64,000 nucleotides of DNA from Tsukamurella tyrosinosolvens (GCF_900104775.1 NZ_FNSA01000003.1:4836001-4900000); one strand, 5' to 3'. Positions 17,855 to 26,601 are shown, counted from the first letter of the stretch. Notes: generated by a model not told the origin, from the letters alone. Translations and numbers: made by a program.

Positions 17855-17919
17855 GACCGGCGGGGCTGTCCGGGTTCACGCGCGGTCGGCCCGGCCTGCG
17901 GAACAGGTGTCTCTCCGCG

Positions 17920-17948
17920 CGAAGCCATGCGCGCGACGCATGGCTTCG
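17920..17948. repeat. 12-bp perfect inverted repeat after gatD
   Basis: CGAAGCCATGCG at 17920-17931 pairs with its exact complement at 17937-17948 around 5 nt. It can form a strong hairpin downstream of gatD but lacks a U-run. Directly downstream lies a toxin-gene fragment, so it may mark the edge of a decayed element. A similar AAGCCATGCG word occurs near 62350. Confidence 0.6.
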
Positions 17949-18136
17949 TCTGCCCGGTTCAGCGGGCACTCGTGGAACTCCTGGAAGCCGTCATCAGCGA
18001 CGTGCTCGCCCGAGAGCATTTGGCGTCAGCTATCAGCATCCGCGATCAGATCAGCGCGTTCGTCACGGACGACAAGCGCCTTCGCGACGCAGCCGAGGTC
18101 GAGGGGCTCACTGTGGTCTCGCCAGGCGCGGAGTAG
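17927..18136 (+). pseudogene. PIN-domain toxin, C-terminal fragment
   Basis: The frame ending at TAG 18134-18136 reads REHLASAISIRDQISAFVTDDKRLRDAAEVEGLTVVSPGAE. This is the typical last third of a VapC-like PIN ribonuclease, with the pattern HLATAL...FVTYDxRLAxAAxxxGLxVxxPG. The N-terminal catalytic acids are missing and no partner antitoxin is present. The start ATG falls inside the hairpin at 17920-17948. I read it as a truncated relic of a toxin-antitoxin locus. Confidence 0.65.
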
Positions 18137-18661
18137 TCACCAGAGCCCCAGAACCGCCTGTTCGGTCGCGAGGAGGCGCATCTTGGTGGTGACGCCGCCG
18201 CCGGCGGAGAAGCCGCCGGTGCGGCCGTTCGCCGCGGTCACGCGGTGGCAGGGCACGACCGGCGGGAAGGGGTTCTCGCCCAACGCCCGGCCGACCGCAC
18301 GGGCGGAGCCGGGGAGGCCGATCTCCGTGGCGATCTCGCCGTAGGTCCGGGTGGAGCCGGGCGGGATCCGCCGCGCGACGTCGTACACGGCGCGCTGAAA
18401 ATCGGTGAGCCCCTGCATGTCCAGCGAAACCCAGGCGAGGTCGTCGTCGAGGTTCGCGCCGGAGACCAGGGCGACCACGGCCGCGATCACTCGCGCGACC
18501 GACTCCGGCGGTTCGGAGGGTGCTTCGCCACCGCCGAGGTGCTGCGCGGTGGCCTCGTCGGAGTCCTCCGGCAGCCGAACGGCGGTCACGGCACCGTCGG
18601 TGCCCCAGGCGATCCCGCACCGCCCGACCGCGGTGTCGAAGAGGGCGAACCCGGCGGGCAC
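18137..18661 (-). CDS. ogt: Methylated-DNA--protein-cysteine methyltransferase
   Basis: 174 residues from GTG 18661. The acceptor cysteine is Cys138 in PVVPCHRV, with the recognition helix SARAVGRALGENP before it. It transfers alkyl groups from O6-alkylguanine to itself. The N-terminal domain is short and variable as usual. The upstream SRPBCC gene stops 1 nt before this start, so the genes are co-transcribed. A hydrophobic tail (TTKMRLLATEQAVLGLW) completes the family pattern. Confidence 0.92.
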   Translation of the reverse strand: MPAGFALFDTAVGRCGIAWGTDGAVTAVRLPEDSDEATAQHLGGGEAPSEPPESVARVIAAVVALVSGANLDDDLAWVSLDMQGLTDFQRAVYDVARRIPPGSTRTYGEIATEIGLPGSARAVGRALGENPFPPVVPCHRVTAANGRTGGFSAGGGVTTKMRLLATEQAVLGLW

Positions 18662-18662
18662 G

Positions 18663-19151
18663 TCAGCCCACTTCCCGCGCGAGGAGATCGAGGTTGGCCT
18701 CCATGTAGTCGCGCCAGAGGCCGAGGCGGAAGTCGATGATCTGCGCCTCCTGCTCCGGGTGCTGCGCGATGTACTCGCTCAGCGGCGACGTCCCCGTTCC
18801 CGCACGGGCCCACTGCCGCACCAGCGCGCCGCCCTCCGCGGGCTCGACCTCGAATCCCCAGGTGGCCAACGGATCACCGGCCGGACCCACCCGCCAGACC
18901 CAACGCCGCCCGTCCTCGACCTCGGTGACCTCGGGCTCGGTGAACCACTCGCCGATCTCGGGGTCGGCGTTGTGGCCGCGGAACCGCGCGCCGACTGCGA
19001 CGCCGTCGGCACCGTCGAGCCATTCGGCGCGCTGCAGTTCCCCCTCGGCCCGCGTGGGGAGCGTGATGTCCGTGACGAGGCGCCACGCCTCCTCCGGCGA
19101 GCAGGGGAGCTTCCGGGAGACCTCGACGATCGGATGGTCGCGCAGGCGCAT
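18663..19151 (-). CDS. SRPBCC-family protein (polyketide cyclase/dehydrase-like)
   Basis: 162 residues. The START/Bet v1 fold is suggested by VSRKLPCSPEEAWRLVTDITLPTRAEGELQRAEW at the start and the long C-terminal helix. It probably binds a hydrophobic ligand in the cytoplasm; the ligand is unknown. It lies 1 nt before ogt and 9 nt after the DinB-type gene, within a run of small minus-strand genes that starts at ebfC. Confidence 0.8.
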   Translation of the reverse strand: MRLRDHPIVEVSRKLPCSPEEAWRLVTDITLPTRAEGELQRAEWLDGADGVAVGARFRGHNADPEIGEWFTEPEVTEVEDGRRWVWRVGPAGDPLATWGFEVEPAEGGALVRQWARAGTGTSPLSEYIAQHPEQEAQIIDFRLGLWRDYMEANLDLLAREVG

Positions 19152-19160
19152 GGCTCGATT

Positions 19161-19757
19161 CTATTCCGCGGCCCGCGCAGCGGCCTCGACCTTCGCGCGG
19201 TACGCGGTCCAGTCGACGCCGTCGGGGAGGTTGCTGTTGCCGGGCTGCAGGCCGGCGGCACCGTCGATGCTCTCGCGGACGATATCGGCCTGGCTGGCGT
19301 GCCGGTCGAGGTCGTAGAAGGTGTGCATCGCGAGCCGGTGCAGGGTGACCGCCCGGCCGCGCTCGCCCCACCACGGTACGACGCCCGTCGCGGTGAGCGG
19401 GAGCTCGGTGAGGGTCGCGGTGGCATGCGCGCGAGCTCGCGTGAACAGGTCGACGATCGCCGCGGTCGGCTCGTCGGCGCGGACCCACAGGTCGTCGTCC
19501 GGGACGTAATCGGGTGACTCCGGATCGGGGAGGTGCGGATGCGTGAACGGCCGGCCGAAGCAGCCGCCGAGATAGCCGGAGTCCACCATCGCGCAATGCT
19601 TGACCAGGCCTAGGAGGTTGGTGCCCGTGGGCGTGAGCGGGCGCCGCAGGTCGTACTCGCCGAGACCCTCGACCTTCCAGAGCAGCGCGTCGCGCGCCCG
19701 ATCCAAGTAGTGCTGAATATCGGCCTTGAGGGCCGCGTCGTAGGACGGGTCTGCCAT
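19161..19757 (-). CDS. DinB-family protein (DUF664)
   Basis: 198 residues from ATG 19757 (MADPSYDAALK). It is a four-helix-bundle protein with the DUF664 pattern GTNLLGLVKHCAMVDSGYLG and LHRLAMHTFYDLDRHASQADIVRESIDG. The spaced histidines (in VKHC, FYDLDRHA) can hold a metal. In actinobacteria such proteins are often thiol-dependent transferases, but no specific reaction can be assigned. It shares an operon with ogt and the SRPBCC gene. Confidence 0.85.
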   Translation of the reverse strand: MADPSYDAALKADIQHYLDRARDALLWKVEGLGEYDLRRPLTPTGTNLLGLVKHCAMVDSGYLGGCFGRPFTHPHLPDPESPDYVPDDDLWVRADEPTAAIVDLFTRARAHATATLTELPLTATGVVPWWGERGRAVTLHRLAMHTFYDLDRHASQADIVRESIDGAAGLQPGNSNLPDGVDWTAYRAKVEAAARAAE

Positions 19758-19789
19758 GCCCCGACGGTGCCACACGGCACCGACAGGTT

Positions 19790-20338
19790 CTAGGCCCCGA
19801 CCGACCGGGGCTCGACGACGACGCAGCGCTCGCGCGTCCCGTCGACCGCGAACCAGCCGCGCTCGAACTCCTGCCAGCGCACCAGCTCGGCCCGCGACTC
19901 CTCACCGTCGCGCGCGACGGCCCGCTCGAGCCGCTGCTCGGCGGTGCCGCCGTCCAGCCAGAGCCCCAGCGACAAGCGGTCGGCGAACGAGCGGCGGGCG
20001 CTCGAGACGCCCTCGACGACGATGAGCGAGGCGCGCGGCACCCGCAGCTCCTCCCCGGGAGTCGGTACGCCGTCGCGCCACACCATGGGGCGGTAGAAGG
20101 CGTCGCGGCCGCGCACCAGCGGATCGATCACCTCGGCGACGAGCTGCGGCCACCACGAGACCGGGTCGTCCCAGGTGGCGTAGTGGTCCGTGCGGATCAG
20201 GGCGACGCGGGCACCGTCGGCCCGGAGATCGCCGACGAGGCGCTGCGCGTACGTCGACTTGCCGGCGCCGGACGGACCGTCGATCGCGACGATGCCCTCG
20301 GCGCCGCCCAGCCGGGCCAGCAGTTCGGGGGCCTCCAT
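19790..20338 (-). CDS. Uridine kinase-like P-loop protein
   Basis: 182 residues. Walker A is GPSGAGKST at 21-29. RTDHYATWDDPVSWWPQLV follows at the position of the kinase substrate loop, and LIVVEGVSSARRSFADRLSLGLWLDGG includes a Walker B-like strand. It belongs to the Udk/phosphoribulokinase-like group often placed next to recR in actinobacteria. The substrate is not proven. The gap to recR is 3 nt. Confidence 0.8.
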   Translation of the reverse strand: MEAPELLARLGGAEGIVAIDGPSGAGKSTYAQRLVGDLRADGARVALIRTDHYATWDDPVSWWPQLVAEVIDPLVRGRDAFYRPMVWRDGVPTPGEELRVPRASLIVVEGVSSARRSFADRLSLGLWLDGGTAEQRLERAVARDGEESRAELVRWQEFERGWFAVDGTRERCVVVEPRSVGA

Positions 20339-20341
20339 ACC

Positions 20342-20995
20342 TCACCCGCCCGCGGGCGGGAACTCCTCGAGCACGCGCGGCGGCTCGGACAGGGACCGAC
20401 GGCCGCTCATGGCGCGGCCGAGGGTCAGCTCGTCGGCGAACTCGAGCTCCGCACCCATCGGCAGGCCCGCGGCGGGGCGCGTGACGGTGAGGCCGGGGAA
20501 GTCCTTGAGCATCCGCACGAGGAAGGCCGCTGTGGCCTCGCCCTCGGTGTTCGGGTCGGTCGCGATGATCACCTCGTCGACGTCGACCCCGTCGACCGAC
20601 GTGCCGAGGCGGACGAGCAACTCACGGATCCGCAGCTTGTCGGGGCCGACCGATTTGATCGGGTTCAACGCGCCGCCGAGCACGTGATAGAGGCCGCGGT
20701 ACTCGCGGGTGCGCTCGACGGCCTGGACGTCCTTGGCCTCCTCGACCACGCAGATCTTGGAGGCGTCGCGGCGCGGATCGGAGCAGATCCGGCACCGGGT
20801 CTCGGCGGAGACGTTGCCGCACACCTCGCAGTACCGCACGTCGTTGCGCACGCGGGTGAGCGCGTTCGTGAGCCGATCGATGTCGGTGGGCTGCACCCCC
20901 AGGAGGTGGAACGCGATGCGCTGAGCACCGCGCGGCCCCACCCCCGGGAGCTTGGCCAACTCGTCGATCAGCTCCTGAACGGGTCCTTCGTACAC
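20342..20995 (-). CDS. recR: Recombination mediator RecR
   Basis: 217 residues from GTG 20995 ([31 protein letters not shown]). It has a helix-hairpin-helix, a four-cysteine zinc finger (Cys56, 59, 68, 71) and a Toprim domain ([29 protein letters not shown]). It works with RecF/RecO to load RecA at gaps. A C-terminal tail after [10 protein letters not shown] is slightly longer than usual. It lies 10 nt after ebfC, the standard pairing. Confidence 0.95.
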   Translation of the reverse strand: MYEGPVQELIDELAKLPGVGPRGAQRIAFHLLGVQPTDIDRLTNALTRVRNDVRYCEVCGNVSAETRCRICSDPRRDASKICVVEEAKDVQAVERTREYRGLYHVLGGALNPIKSVGPDKLRIRELLVRLGTSVDGVDVDEVIIATDPNTEGEATAAFLVRMLKDFPGLTVTRPAAGLPMGAELEFADELTLGRAMSGRRSLSEPPRVLEEFPPAGG

Positions 20996-21005
20996 GGGCG
21001 GACCG

Positions 21006-21314
21006 TCAGAAGGGCAGGCCGCCGGCCAGCGGACCCATCTTCTGCTGCGCGATGGCGGCGGTGTTGTCCGCCAGGTTCGAGAGCGCACCCAGGACCAGGT
21101 CCTGCAGGGTCTCGACGTCCTCCGGGTCGACCACCTTGGGGTCGATGGTCACCGACTTCACCTGGCCGTCGCCGGTGCCGGTGACCGTGACGAGGCCGCC
21201 ACCGGCCTGGCCCTCGACCGTCGTCACCGCGAGTTCCTGCTGCGCCGCCATGAGCTGCTGCTGCATCGCGCCGACCTGAGCCATCAGGTCTTCCATCGAG
21301 CCTCCGGGCTGCAT
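21006..21314 (-). CDS. YbaB/EbfC nucleoid-associated protein
   Basis: 102 residues. A coiled N-terminal helix ([23 protein letters not shown]) is followed by the conserved core [44 protein letters not shown]. It binds DNA as a dimer. The ebfC-recR order is conserved, but here dnaX is about 5 kb away rather than adjacent, as in mycobacteria. It heads the minus-strand operon running down to ogt. Confidence 0.93.
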   Translation of the reverse strand: MQPGGSMEDLMAQVGAMQQQLMAAQQELAVTTVEGQAGGGLVTVTGTGDGQVKSVTIDPKVVDPEDVETLQDLVLGALSNLADNTAAIAQQKMGPLAGGLPF

Positions 21315-21357
21315 GCCGTCTCCCTCCGCCGGTCAGGTGACCCGCTATGTCTGATTC

Positions 21358-21373
21358 GTGTTACTTGTGTTAC
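21358..21373. repeat. Tandem GTGTTAC repeat upstream of the amidase
   Basis: GTGTTAC occurs at 21358-21364 and 21367-21373, spaced 9 bp. It sits about 34 nt upstream of the start, where an activator or a -35 region could lie. Function not known. Confidence 0.35.
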
Positions 21374-21406
21374 CACTGTGCCGGTTGGGGCGGTACAGTG
21401 CGATCC

Positions 21407-22231
21407 GTGACGAACCGCCGTTCCACCCTCCTCGCCGCGACCATGCTCCCCGCACTGGTCCTGTCCGGCTGCACCATCGGTGACGCCGGACAGCAGCGGA
21501 ACGCGGCCGCACCCTCCAGCCTATCGCCCGCCGGGCCCGCCCTCGTGAACAACGCGGCGCCGCTCGCCGCAGGCGCGCTGACCGGGAAGAAGATCTTCGT
21601 CGATCCCGGCCACAACGGCGCGAACGACGCCTCGATCAACAAGCAGGTCCCCACCGGCCGCGGCGGCACCAAGCCCTGCCAGACCACCGGAACGACCAGC
21701 GTGAACGGCGTGCCCGAGCACACCTTCAACTACGCCGTGGCGTACAAGCTCTACCAGGCGCTCACCGCCGCAGGCGCGCAGGTGATGCTCTCCCGCAACG
21801 ACGACACCTCGGTCGCGTCCTGCATCGACGCCCGCGCAGCGGCCGCCAACTCGTGGGGCGCCGACGCCGCCGTGAGCATTCACGCCGACGGCTCCGCCCC
21901 CGGTAACCGAGGGTTTCACGTGAATCTCTCCTCGCCGCCGCTCAACCCCGCGCAACAGACCGCGAGCCCCGCGTACGCCGCGAAGATGCGCGACGCGCTC
22001 GTGGCGGGCGGCTTCACCCCCGCCTCCTACATCGGCTCGGGCGGCCTCTACCCGCGCTCCGACCTGGCCGGGCTCAACCTCGCGACGGTGCCGTCGGTGC
22101 TGGTCGAGGCGGGTAACCTCCGGGACGCGACCGAGGCGAAGATGCTCGAATCCGCCGACGGTCAGCAGCGGCTCGCCGATGCGATCGCCGCGGGGCTCGC
22201 CGCGTACCTGGGCTCTCCTGCGACGCGCTAG
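21407..22231 (+). CDS. N-acetylmuramoyl-L-alanine amidase, Ami1/Rv3717 type, lipoprotein
   Basis: 274 residues from GTG 21407. TACAGT 8 nt upstream suggests a leaderless message. The lipobox LVLSGC puts the lipidated Cys at 22. The Amidase_3 zinc ligands are His69 (DPGHNG), Glu104 (PEHTF) and His159 (SIHADG), with catalytic Glu234 (VLVEAGNLRD). It cleaves the amide between muramic acid and the stem peptide outside the cell. It lies between ebfC and the SRPBCC/oxidase genes, as Rv3717 does in M. tuberculosis, although here a predicted lipoprotein rather than a plain secreted enzyme. Confidence 0.9.
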   Translation: MTNRRSTLLAATMLPALVLSGCTIGDAGQQRNAAAPSSLSPAGPALVNNAAPLAAGALTGKKIFVDPGHNGANDASINKQVPTGRGGTKPCQTTGTTSVNGVPEHTFNYAVAYKLYQALTAAGAQVMLSRNDDTSVASCIDARAAAANSWGADAAVSIHADGSAPGNRGFHVNLSSPPLNPAQQTASPAYAAKMRDALVAGGFTPASYIGSGGLYPRSDLAGLNLATVPSVLVEAGNLRDATEAKMLESADGQQRLADAIAAGLAAYLGSPATR

Positions 22232-22255
22232 TCGTGAAACCTGCCGAATTCGGGG

Positions 22256-23083
22256 CTACGAAGCCACATCCGGCTCGCTGATGCACGGAGCCGCCGCATT
22301 CACGACCGCCAGTTCCCGCCCGCTCACGTATTCACGCTCGGTGCCGTCCACCGGGTCGGCGAAGGCGAGCGTGCGCGCCAGCAGGCGCAGCGGGTCGGAG
22401 AAGTCGCCGTCCACGAACTCCCGCGGCTCCGGGTACAGCGGGTCGCCCAGGATCGGCACCCCCAGGCCCGACATGTGCAGGCGGAGCTGGTGGGTCTTGC
22501 CCGTCTCCGGGCGCAACCGGTACCGCCCGACGGTGCCGCCCCGCCCGCCCGGGACCTCGGCCTCCAGCTCGACGTGGGAGCGCGCGTTCACCGGGCCGTC
22601 GACCTCGTAGGCGCGCATGATGCCGGGCGTCTTCTCGATGCGGGACTCCACGACCACCGGCAGCTCGAGACCGGCGCGCAGCGGGGCGAGCGCCGCGTAC
22701 TCCTTGCGTGCCCGCCCGGTGGCGAAGAGCTGCTGGTAGGCGCCGCGCACCGCCGGGTCGCGGGTGAACAGCAGCACGCCGGCGGTGAGCCGGTCGAGCC
22801 GGTGCGCGGGCGAGAGCAGCGGTTCGCCGAGCTCGCGGCGCAGCCGCACGAGGGCGCTCTGCACGACGCGCGCGCCGCGCGGCATCGTCGCGAGGAAGTG
22901 CGGCTTGTCCACGACGACGATCCGCTCGTCCTCGTACAGGACCGGCATCGCGAACGGCACGTCGATCTCGTCGGGCAGCTCGCGGTACATCCACACCGCC
23001 TGCCGGGCGGTCACGATCGTCGACGGGGCGAGGCGGGCACCGTCGGAGCTCAGGACGGCCCCGGCCGCGCTCTCCCGCGCCAC
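22256..23083 (-). CDS. RluA-family pseudouridine synthase (start uncertain)
   Basis: 275 residues from GTG 23083. The catalytic Asp lies in AHRLDRLTAGVLLF. ETGKTHQLRLHMSGLGVPILGDPLYP is the usual RNA-binding stretch. It isomerises uridines in rRNA or tRNA. Conserved family sequence continues in frame upstream of the GTG to about 23233 (GAPVAPLPLRDGVDPTRLVIAEE), so the true N-terminus is about 45-50 residues longer. No ATG, GTG or TTG exists in that stretch. Either a rare start such as CTG near 23194 is used or the start is lost. Confidence 0.85.
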   Translation of the reverse strand: MARESAAGAVLSSDGARLAPSTIVTARQAVWMYRELPDEIDVPFAMPVLYEDERIVVVDKPHFLATMPRGARVVQSALVRLRRELGEPLLSPAHRLDRLTAGVLLFTRDPAVRGAYQQLFATGRARKEYAALAPLRAGLELPVVVESRIEKTPGIMRAYEVDGPVNARSHVELEAEVPGGRGGTVGRYRLRPETGKTHQLRLHMSGLGVPILGDPLYPEPREFVDGDFSDPLRLLARTLAFADPVDGTEREYVSGRELAVVNAAAPCISEPDVAS

Positions 23084-23231
23084 GTACTCCGCGGTGCCCG
23101 GGAACCGGGCCTCCAGGACGTCGCCGAGCGTGCGCCCGGCCTCCTCCTCGGCGATGACGAGCCGCGTCGGGTCGACCCCGTCGCGTAGCGGCAGCGGCGC
23201 GACGGGCGCGCCGCGGTGCCGGCGGGGTCGC

Positions 23232-23681
23232 CTAGCCGTTGGACTCGACCTGCACCTTGAGGTTGGTGAGCAGCTCGTCGTAGATGCGGCCGAGGCCCTT
23301 GGGCGCGAAGGTCTTCTCGAAGAAGCCGCCGATGCCGCCGGCGCCCTGCCACGTGGTGGTGATGGTGGCGGTGGTCGCGTCGCCCGCGCTGTCGGCGGCG
23401 ACGGCGCGGTACGTGGTGACCATCGAGCTGTTCGCGTCGGTCTCGGTCACGGTCGCACCGTCGACGGTGACGGTGGCGCGCACGTCGCGCGAGCGCTTCT
23501 CGGTGGCCTGCAGGATCCACTCGGCGACGGTGCCCGAGCCCTGGCCGCCCTCGATCACGCGGTACTCGCGGTAGTTCGGGGGCAGGATCTCGGCGCGGCG
23601 GGTGTAGTCCGCGATGGCCGCCAGGACCTTCTCGGGCGCGGCGGCGATGGTGATGGACTTTGTGGCGGTTACCTGGGCCAA
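23232..23681 (-). CDS. SRPBCC-family protein (Rv3718c type)
   Basis: 149 residues from TTG 23681 (AQVTATKSITIAAAPEKVLAAIADYTRRAEILPPNYREYRVIEGG), with AGAGGA about 9 nt upstream. The START-like fold binds a hydrophobic ligand; the role is unknown. Its position between the amidase and the FAD oxidase matches the mycobacterial order. Upstream, facing the oxidase gene, is a 135-nt divergent intergenic region. Confidence 0.85.
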   Translation of the reverse strand: MAQVTATKSITIAAAPEKVLAAIADYTRRAEILPPNYREYRVIEGGQGSGTVAEWILQATEKRSRDVRATVTVDGATVTETDANSSMVTTYRAVAADSAGDATTATITTTWQGAGGIGGFFEKTFAPKGLGRIYDELLTNLKVQVESNG

Positions 23682-23806
23682 CGTACTTCGATCCTCTGAG
23701 TATCGGTGCCCCCGAGGAGGTCGGAGGCCTGGGTGTCGGCACCGCCGACGGGTTCGATGCCAGCCTAACCAATCGGTAACGGCCCGCGCGCGTCGCGCCC
23801 GAGAGG

Positions 23807-23812
23807 TATAGC
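23807..23812 (+). promoter_or_regulatory. -10 element of the FAD-oxidase/cfa operon
   Basis: TATAGC lies 4 nt before GTG 23817 and 10 nt before GTG 23823. A leaderless message starting at one of these GTGs is likely. Confidence 0.4.
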
Positions 23813-23816
23813 GTCG

Positions 23817-25268
23817 GTGATCGTGAGTGCTCGCAACGTAACGCCGGCGCGAACCCCGTCGACGGTCCCGATCGCAGGCGAAGCCGCCTACCAGGAGGGC
23901 CTCGCGAGGCTGCGCGACAGCTATCGCGCCATCCCGCCGAACGCGCGGGTCCGCCTGGCCAAGAAGACCTCCAACCTGTTCCGCGCCCGTGCGGCCACCG
24001 ACGCCCCCGGGCTCGACGTCTCCGGCCTGGCATCGGTCATCTCGATCGACCCCGAGGCCCGCACCGCGGATGTCGGCGGCATGTGCACCTACGAGGACCT
24101 GGTCGCGGCGACGCTCCCCTTCGGGCTCGCCCCGACGGTGGTGCCCCAGCTCAAGACCATCACCCTCGGGGGCGCCGTCAGCGGCATGGGCATCGAATCC
24201 AGCTCCTTCCGGGCCGGCCTGCCGCACGAGGCCGTGCTGTCCATGGACATCCTCACCGGCAGCGGCGAGGTGGTGACGGCCTCCCCCGACGGGCCCGATG
24301 CGGAGCTGTTCTTCGGCTTCCCCAATTCGTACGGCACGCTGGGCTATTCGACGAGGCTGACCGTCGAACTGGAGCCCGTCGCGCGGTACGTCGAACTGCG
24401 GCACGTGCGCTTCCACACGCTCGACGACCTGCAGGAGTCGATGGCGGCCATCGTCGATGCACGGGAGTACCAGGGCGAGCCCGTCGACTACCTCGACGGG
24501 GTGGTCTTCTCCGCCACGGAGTCCTACCTCGTCCTCGGTCGTAAGACCGACGAACCGGGGCCGCTCAGCGACTACACCGACCGCGCGATCTACTACCGGT
24601 CGATCCAGCACGACGACGGGGTGAAGCGCGACCGCCTCACCACGCACGACTACTTGTGGCGGTGGGACACGGACTGGTTCTGGTGCTCGCGCGCCTTCGG
24701 CGCGCAGAACCCGAAGGTGCGACGCCTGTGGCCGAAACACCTGCTGCGCAGCAGCTTCTACTGGAAGCTCGTGGCGCTGGACCGCCGCTGGGACATCGGC
24801 GACCGGCTGTCCGCACGCAAGGGCGAGCCGCCCGGCGAGCGTGTGGTGCAGGACATCGAGGTGCACATCGACGAGACCGTCGACTTCCTCGAATGGTTCC
24901 TGGACGAGATCCCCATCGAGCCGATCTGGCTGTGCCCGTTGCGGTTGCGCGAGCCGCTGCCGCACGGCGCCGATCCGGACCGCCCGTGGCCGCTGTACCC
25001 GTTGGAACCCCGCGAGACCTACGTCAACGTCGGTTTCTGGTCCGCGGTCCCGAAGCAACCCGGCCAGATCGAGGGCCGGGCGAACCGCCTGATCGAGGAG
25101 AAGGTGTCGGAGCTCGGTGGACACAAGTCCCTGTACTCCGAGTCCTTCTACGAGCGCGCCGAATTCGACGAGCTCTACGGCGGAACCCACTTGGAGAAGT
25201 ACAAGTCCCGCTACGACCCGGAGGATCGCCTGCTGGGGCTGTACGACAAGACAGTCAGGAGGCAGTGA
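23817..25268 (+). CDS. FAD-binding oxidoreductase (Rv3719/DWARF1-like)
   Basis: 483 residues. The N-terminal PCMH-type FAD domain is recognisable in TADVGGMCTYEDLVAATLPFGLAPTVVPQLKTITLGGAVSGMGIESSSFRAGL, the pyrophosphate-binding loop of oxygen-dependent and DHCR24-like flavoproteins. It is followed 1 nt later by a cyclopropane-type fatty-acid synthase. In actinobacteria this pair makes methyl-branched acids such as 10-methyl stearate: the synthase adds a methylene to an oleoyl lipid and the flavoprotein reduces it. GTG 23823 is an alternative start. Confidence 0.85.
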   Translation: MIVSARNVTPARTPSTVPIAGEAAYQEGLARLRDSYRAIPPNARVRLAKKTSNLFRARAATDAPGLDVSGLASVISIDPEARTADVGGMCTYEDLVAATLPFGLAPTVVPQLKTITLGGAVSGMGIESSSFRAGLPHEAVLSMDILTGSGEVVTASPDGPDAELFFGFPNSYGTLGYSTRLTVELEPVARYVELRHVRFHTLDDLQESMAAIVDAREYQGEPVDYLDGVVFSATESYLVLGRKTDEPGPLSDYTDRAIYYRSIQHDDGVKRDRLTTHDYLWRWDTDWFWCSRAFGAQNPKVRRLWPKHLLRSSFYWKLVALDRRWDIGDRLSARKGEPPGERVVQDIEVHIDETVDFLEWFLDEIPIEPIWLCPLRLREPLPHGADPDRPWPLYPLEPRETYVNVGFWSAVPKQPGQIEGRANRLIEEKVSELGGHKSLYSESFYERAEFDELYGGTHLEKYKSRYDPEDRLLGLYDKTVRRQ

Positions 25269-25272
25269 ATTG
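25257..25272 (+). promoter_or_regulatory. Strong Shine-Dalgarno deciding a TTG start
   Basis: AGGAGG at 25257-25262, inside the end of the oxidase gene, lies 7 nt before TTG 25270. This favours the TTG over any in-frame upstream start and indicates coupled translation. Confidence 0.6.
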
Positions 25273-26571
25273 ACGCGATCCACTGAGCATCTCCCCAAGC
25301 TCAGCCTCGCCGAGATCATCGAGAAGGTGGCGGGCGGGAAACTCGCCATCCGGGTGAAGGCCTACGACGGCTCGTCGGCCGGACCGGACGACGCGCCCTA
25401 CGGCCTCGACCTGCTCACCCCGCGCGGAACGACCTACCTCGCCACGGCACCCGGCGACATGGGCCTCGCCCGCGCCTACATCGCCGGCGACCTGGAACTG
25501 ACCGGCGCGCCGCCGGGAGATCCGTACGAGGCGCTCCGGGCCCTGTCCGACGATCTGAAGTTCGCCAAGCCGGGCCCACGGCTCATCGCACAGATCGCCC
25601 GCTCGGTGGGTGCCGAGCACATGATCCCGATCGCCCCGCCGCCGCAGGAGGCGATCCCGCGTTGGCGGCGCATCGCGGAGGGGTTGCGGCACAGCAAGGC
25701 CCGCGACGCCGACGCGATCCACCACCACTACGACGTCTCCAACCGGTTCTACGAGCTGGTGCTCGGCCCGTCGATGACCTACACCTGCGCGTGCTACCCG
25801 GACGCCGACGCGACGCTGGAGGAGGCGCAGGAGAACAAGTACCGCCTCGTCTTCGAGAAGCTCCGCCTGAAGCCGGGCGACCGGCTGCTGGACGTCGGCT
25901 GCGGCTGGGGCGGCATGGTGCGCTTCGCGGCCCGCCGCGGCGTGCACGTCATCGGCGCGACGCTGTCCAAGGAGCAGGCGGAGTGGGCGCAGGCCGCGAT
26001 CGAGGCCGAGGGCCTGGGCGAGTTCGCCGAGGTCCGCTACAGCGACTACCGCGACGTGCCCGAGGGCGACTTCGACGCGATCAGCTCGATCGGGCTCACC
26101 GAGCACATCGGCGTGCACAACTATCCGTCGTACTTCACGTCGCTGCGCGAGAAGCTGAAGACCGGTGGGCTGCTGCTGAACCACACGATCACGCGGCATG
26201 ACAACAAACTGTCGGGCAAGGGCGGCCAGTTCATCGACCGGTACGTCTTCCCCGACGGGGAGCTCACCGGCTCCGGCCGGGTGATCGCCGCGATCCAGGA
26301 CATCGGCGGGATGGAGGTGCGGCACGAGGAGAACCTCCGTGAGCACTACGCCCTCACGTTGGCCGCCTGGTGCCGCAACCTCGTCGCGAACTGGGACGAG
26401 GCCGTCGCGGAGGTCGGCCTGGGCACCGCCCGCGTGTGGGGCCTGTACATGGCCGGCTCGCGACTCGGCTTCGAGCGCAACGTCGTCCAGCTGCACCAGG
26501 TGCTCGCGGTGAAGCTCGACGAGAAGGGCGGTGCCGGCGACCTGCCGCTGCGCCCGTGGTGGGACGCCTAG
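25270..26571 (+). CDS. Cyclopropane-fatty-acid synthase-family lipid methyltransferase
   Basis: 433 residues from TTG 25270. The SAM loop DVGCGWGGM is at 208-216, preceded by HHHYDVSNRFYELVLGPSMTYTCACY, the hallmark of CFA/mycolic acid methyltransferases. EHIGVHNYPSYF and the C-terminal WCRNLVANW complete the pattern. It methylates unsaturated acyl chains of phospholipids at the membrane. Coupled to the preceding FAD oxidoreductase (1-nt gap), it is a good candidate for the BfaB/UfaA1 role in 10-methyl-branched fatty acid synthesis. Confidence 0.9.
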   Translation: MTRSTEHLPKLSLAEIIEKVAGGKLAIRVKAYDGSSAGPDDAPYGLDLLTPRGTTYLATAPGDMGLARAYIAGDLELTGAPPGDPYEALRALSDDLKFAKPGPRLIAQIARSVGAEHMIPIAPPPQEAIPRWRRIAEGLRHSKARDADAIHHHYDVSNRFYELVLGPSMTYTCACYPDADATLEEAQENKYRLVFEKLRLKPGDRLLDVGCGWGGMVRFAARRGVHVIGATLSKEQAEWAQAAIEAEGLGEFAEVRYSDYRDVPEGDFDAISSIGLTEHIGVHNYPSYFTSLREKLKTGGLLLNHTITRHDNKLSGKGGQFIDRYVFPDGELTGSGRVIAAIQDIGGMEVRHEENLREHYALTLAAWCRNLVANWDEAVAEVGLGTARVWGLYMAGSRLGFERNVVQLHQVLAVKLDEKGGAGDLPLRPWWDA

Positions 26572-26601
26572 GACAACGCCCGAATCCGGCGCTCGCCCCG
26601 A

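Noticed and set aside
23232-25349. 705-codon frame extending the SRPBCC gene into the FAD oxidase
   Set aside because: The upstream part is antisense to the oxidase; the SRPBCC homology begins at TTG 23681 with a ribosome-binding site.
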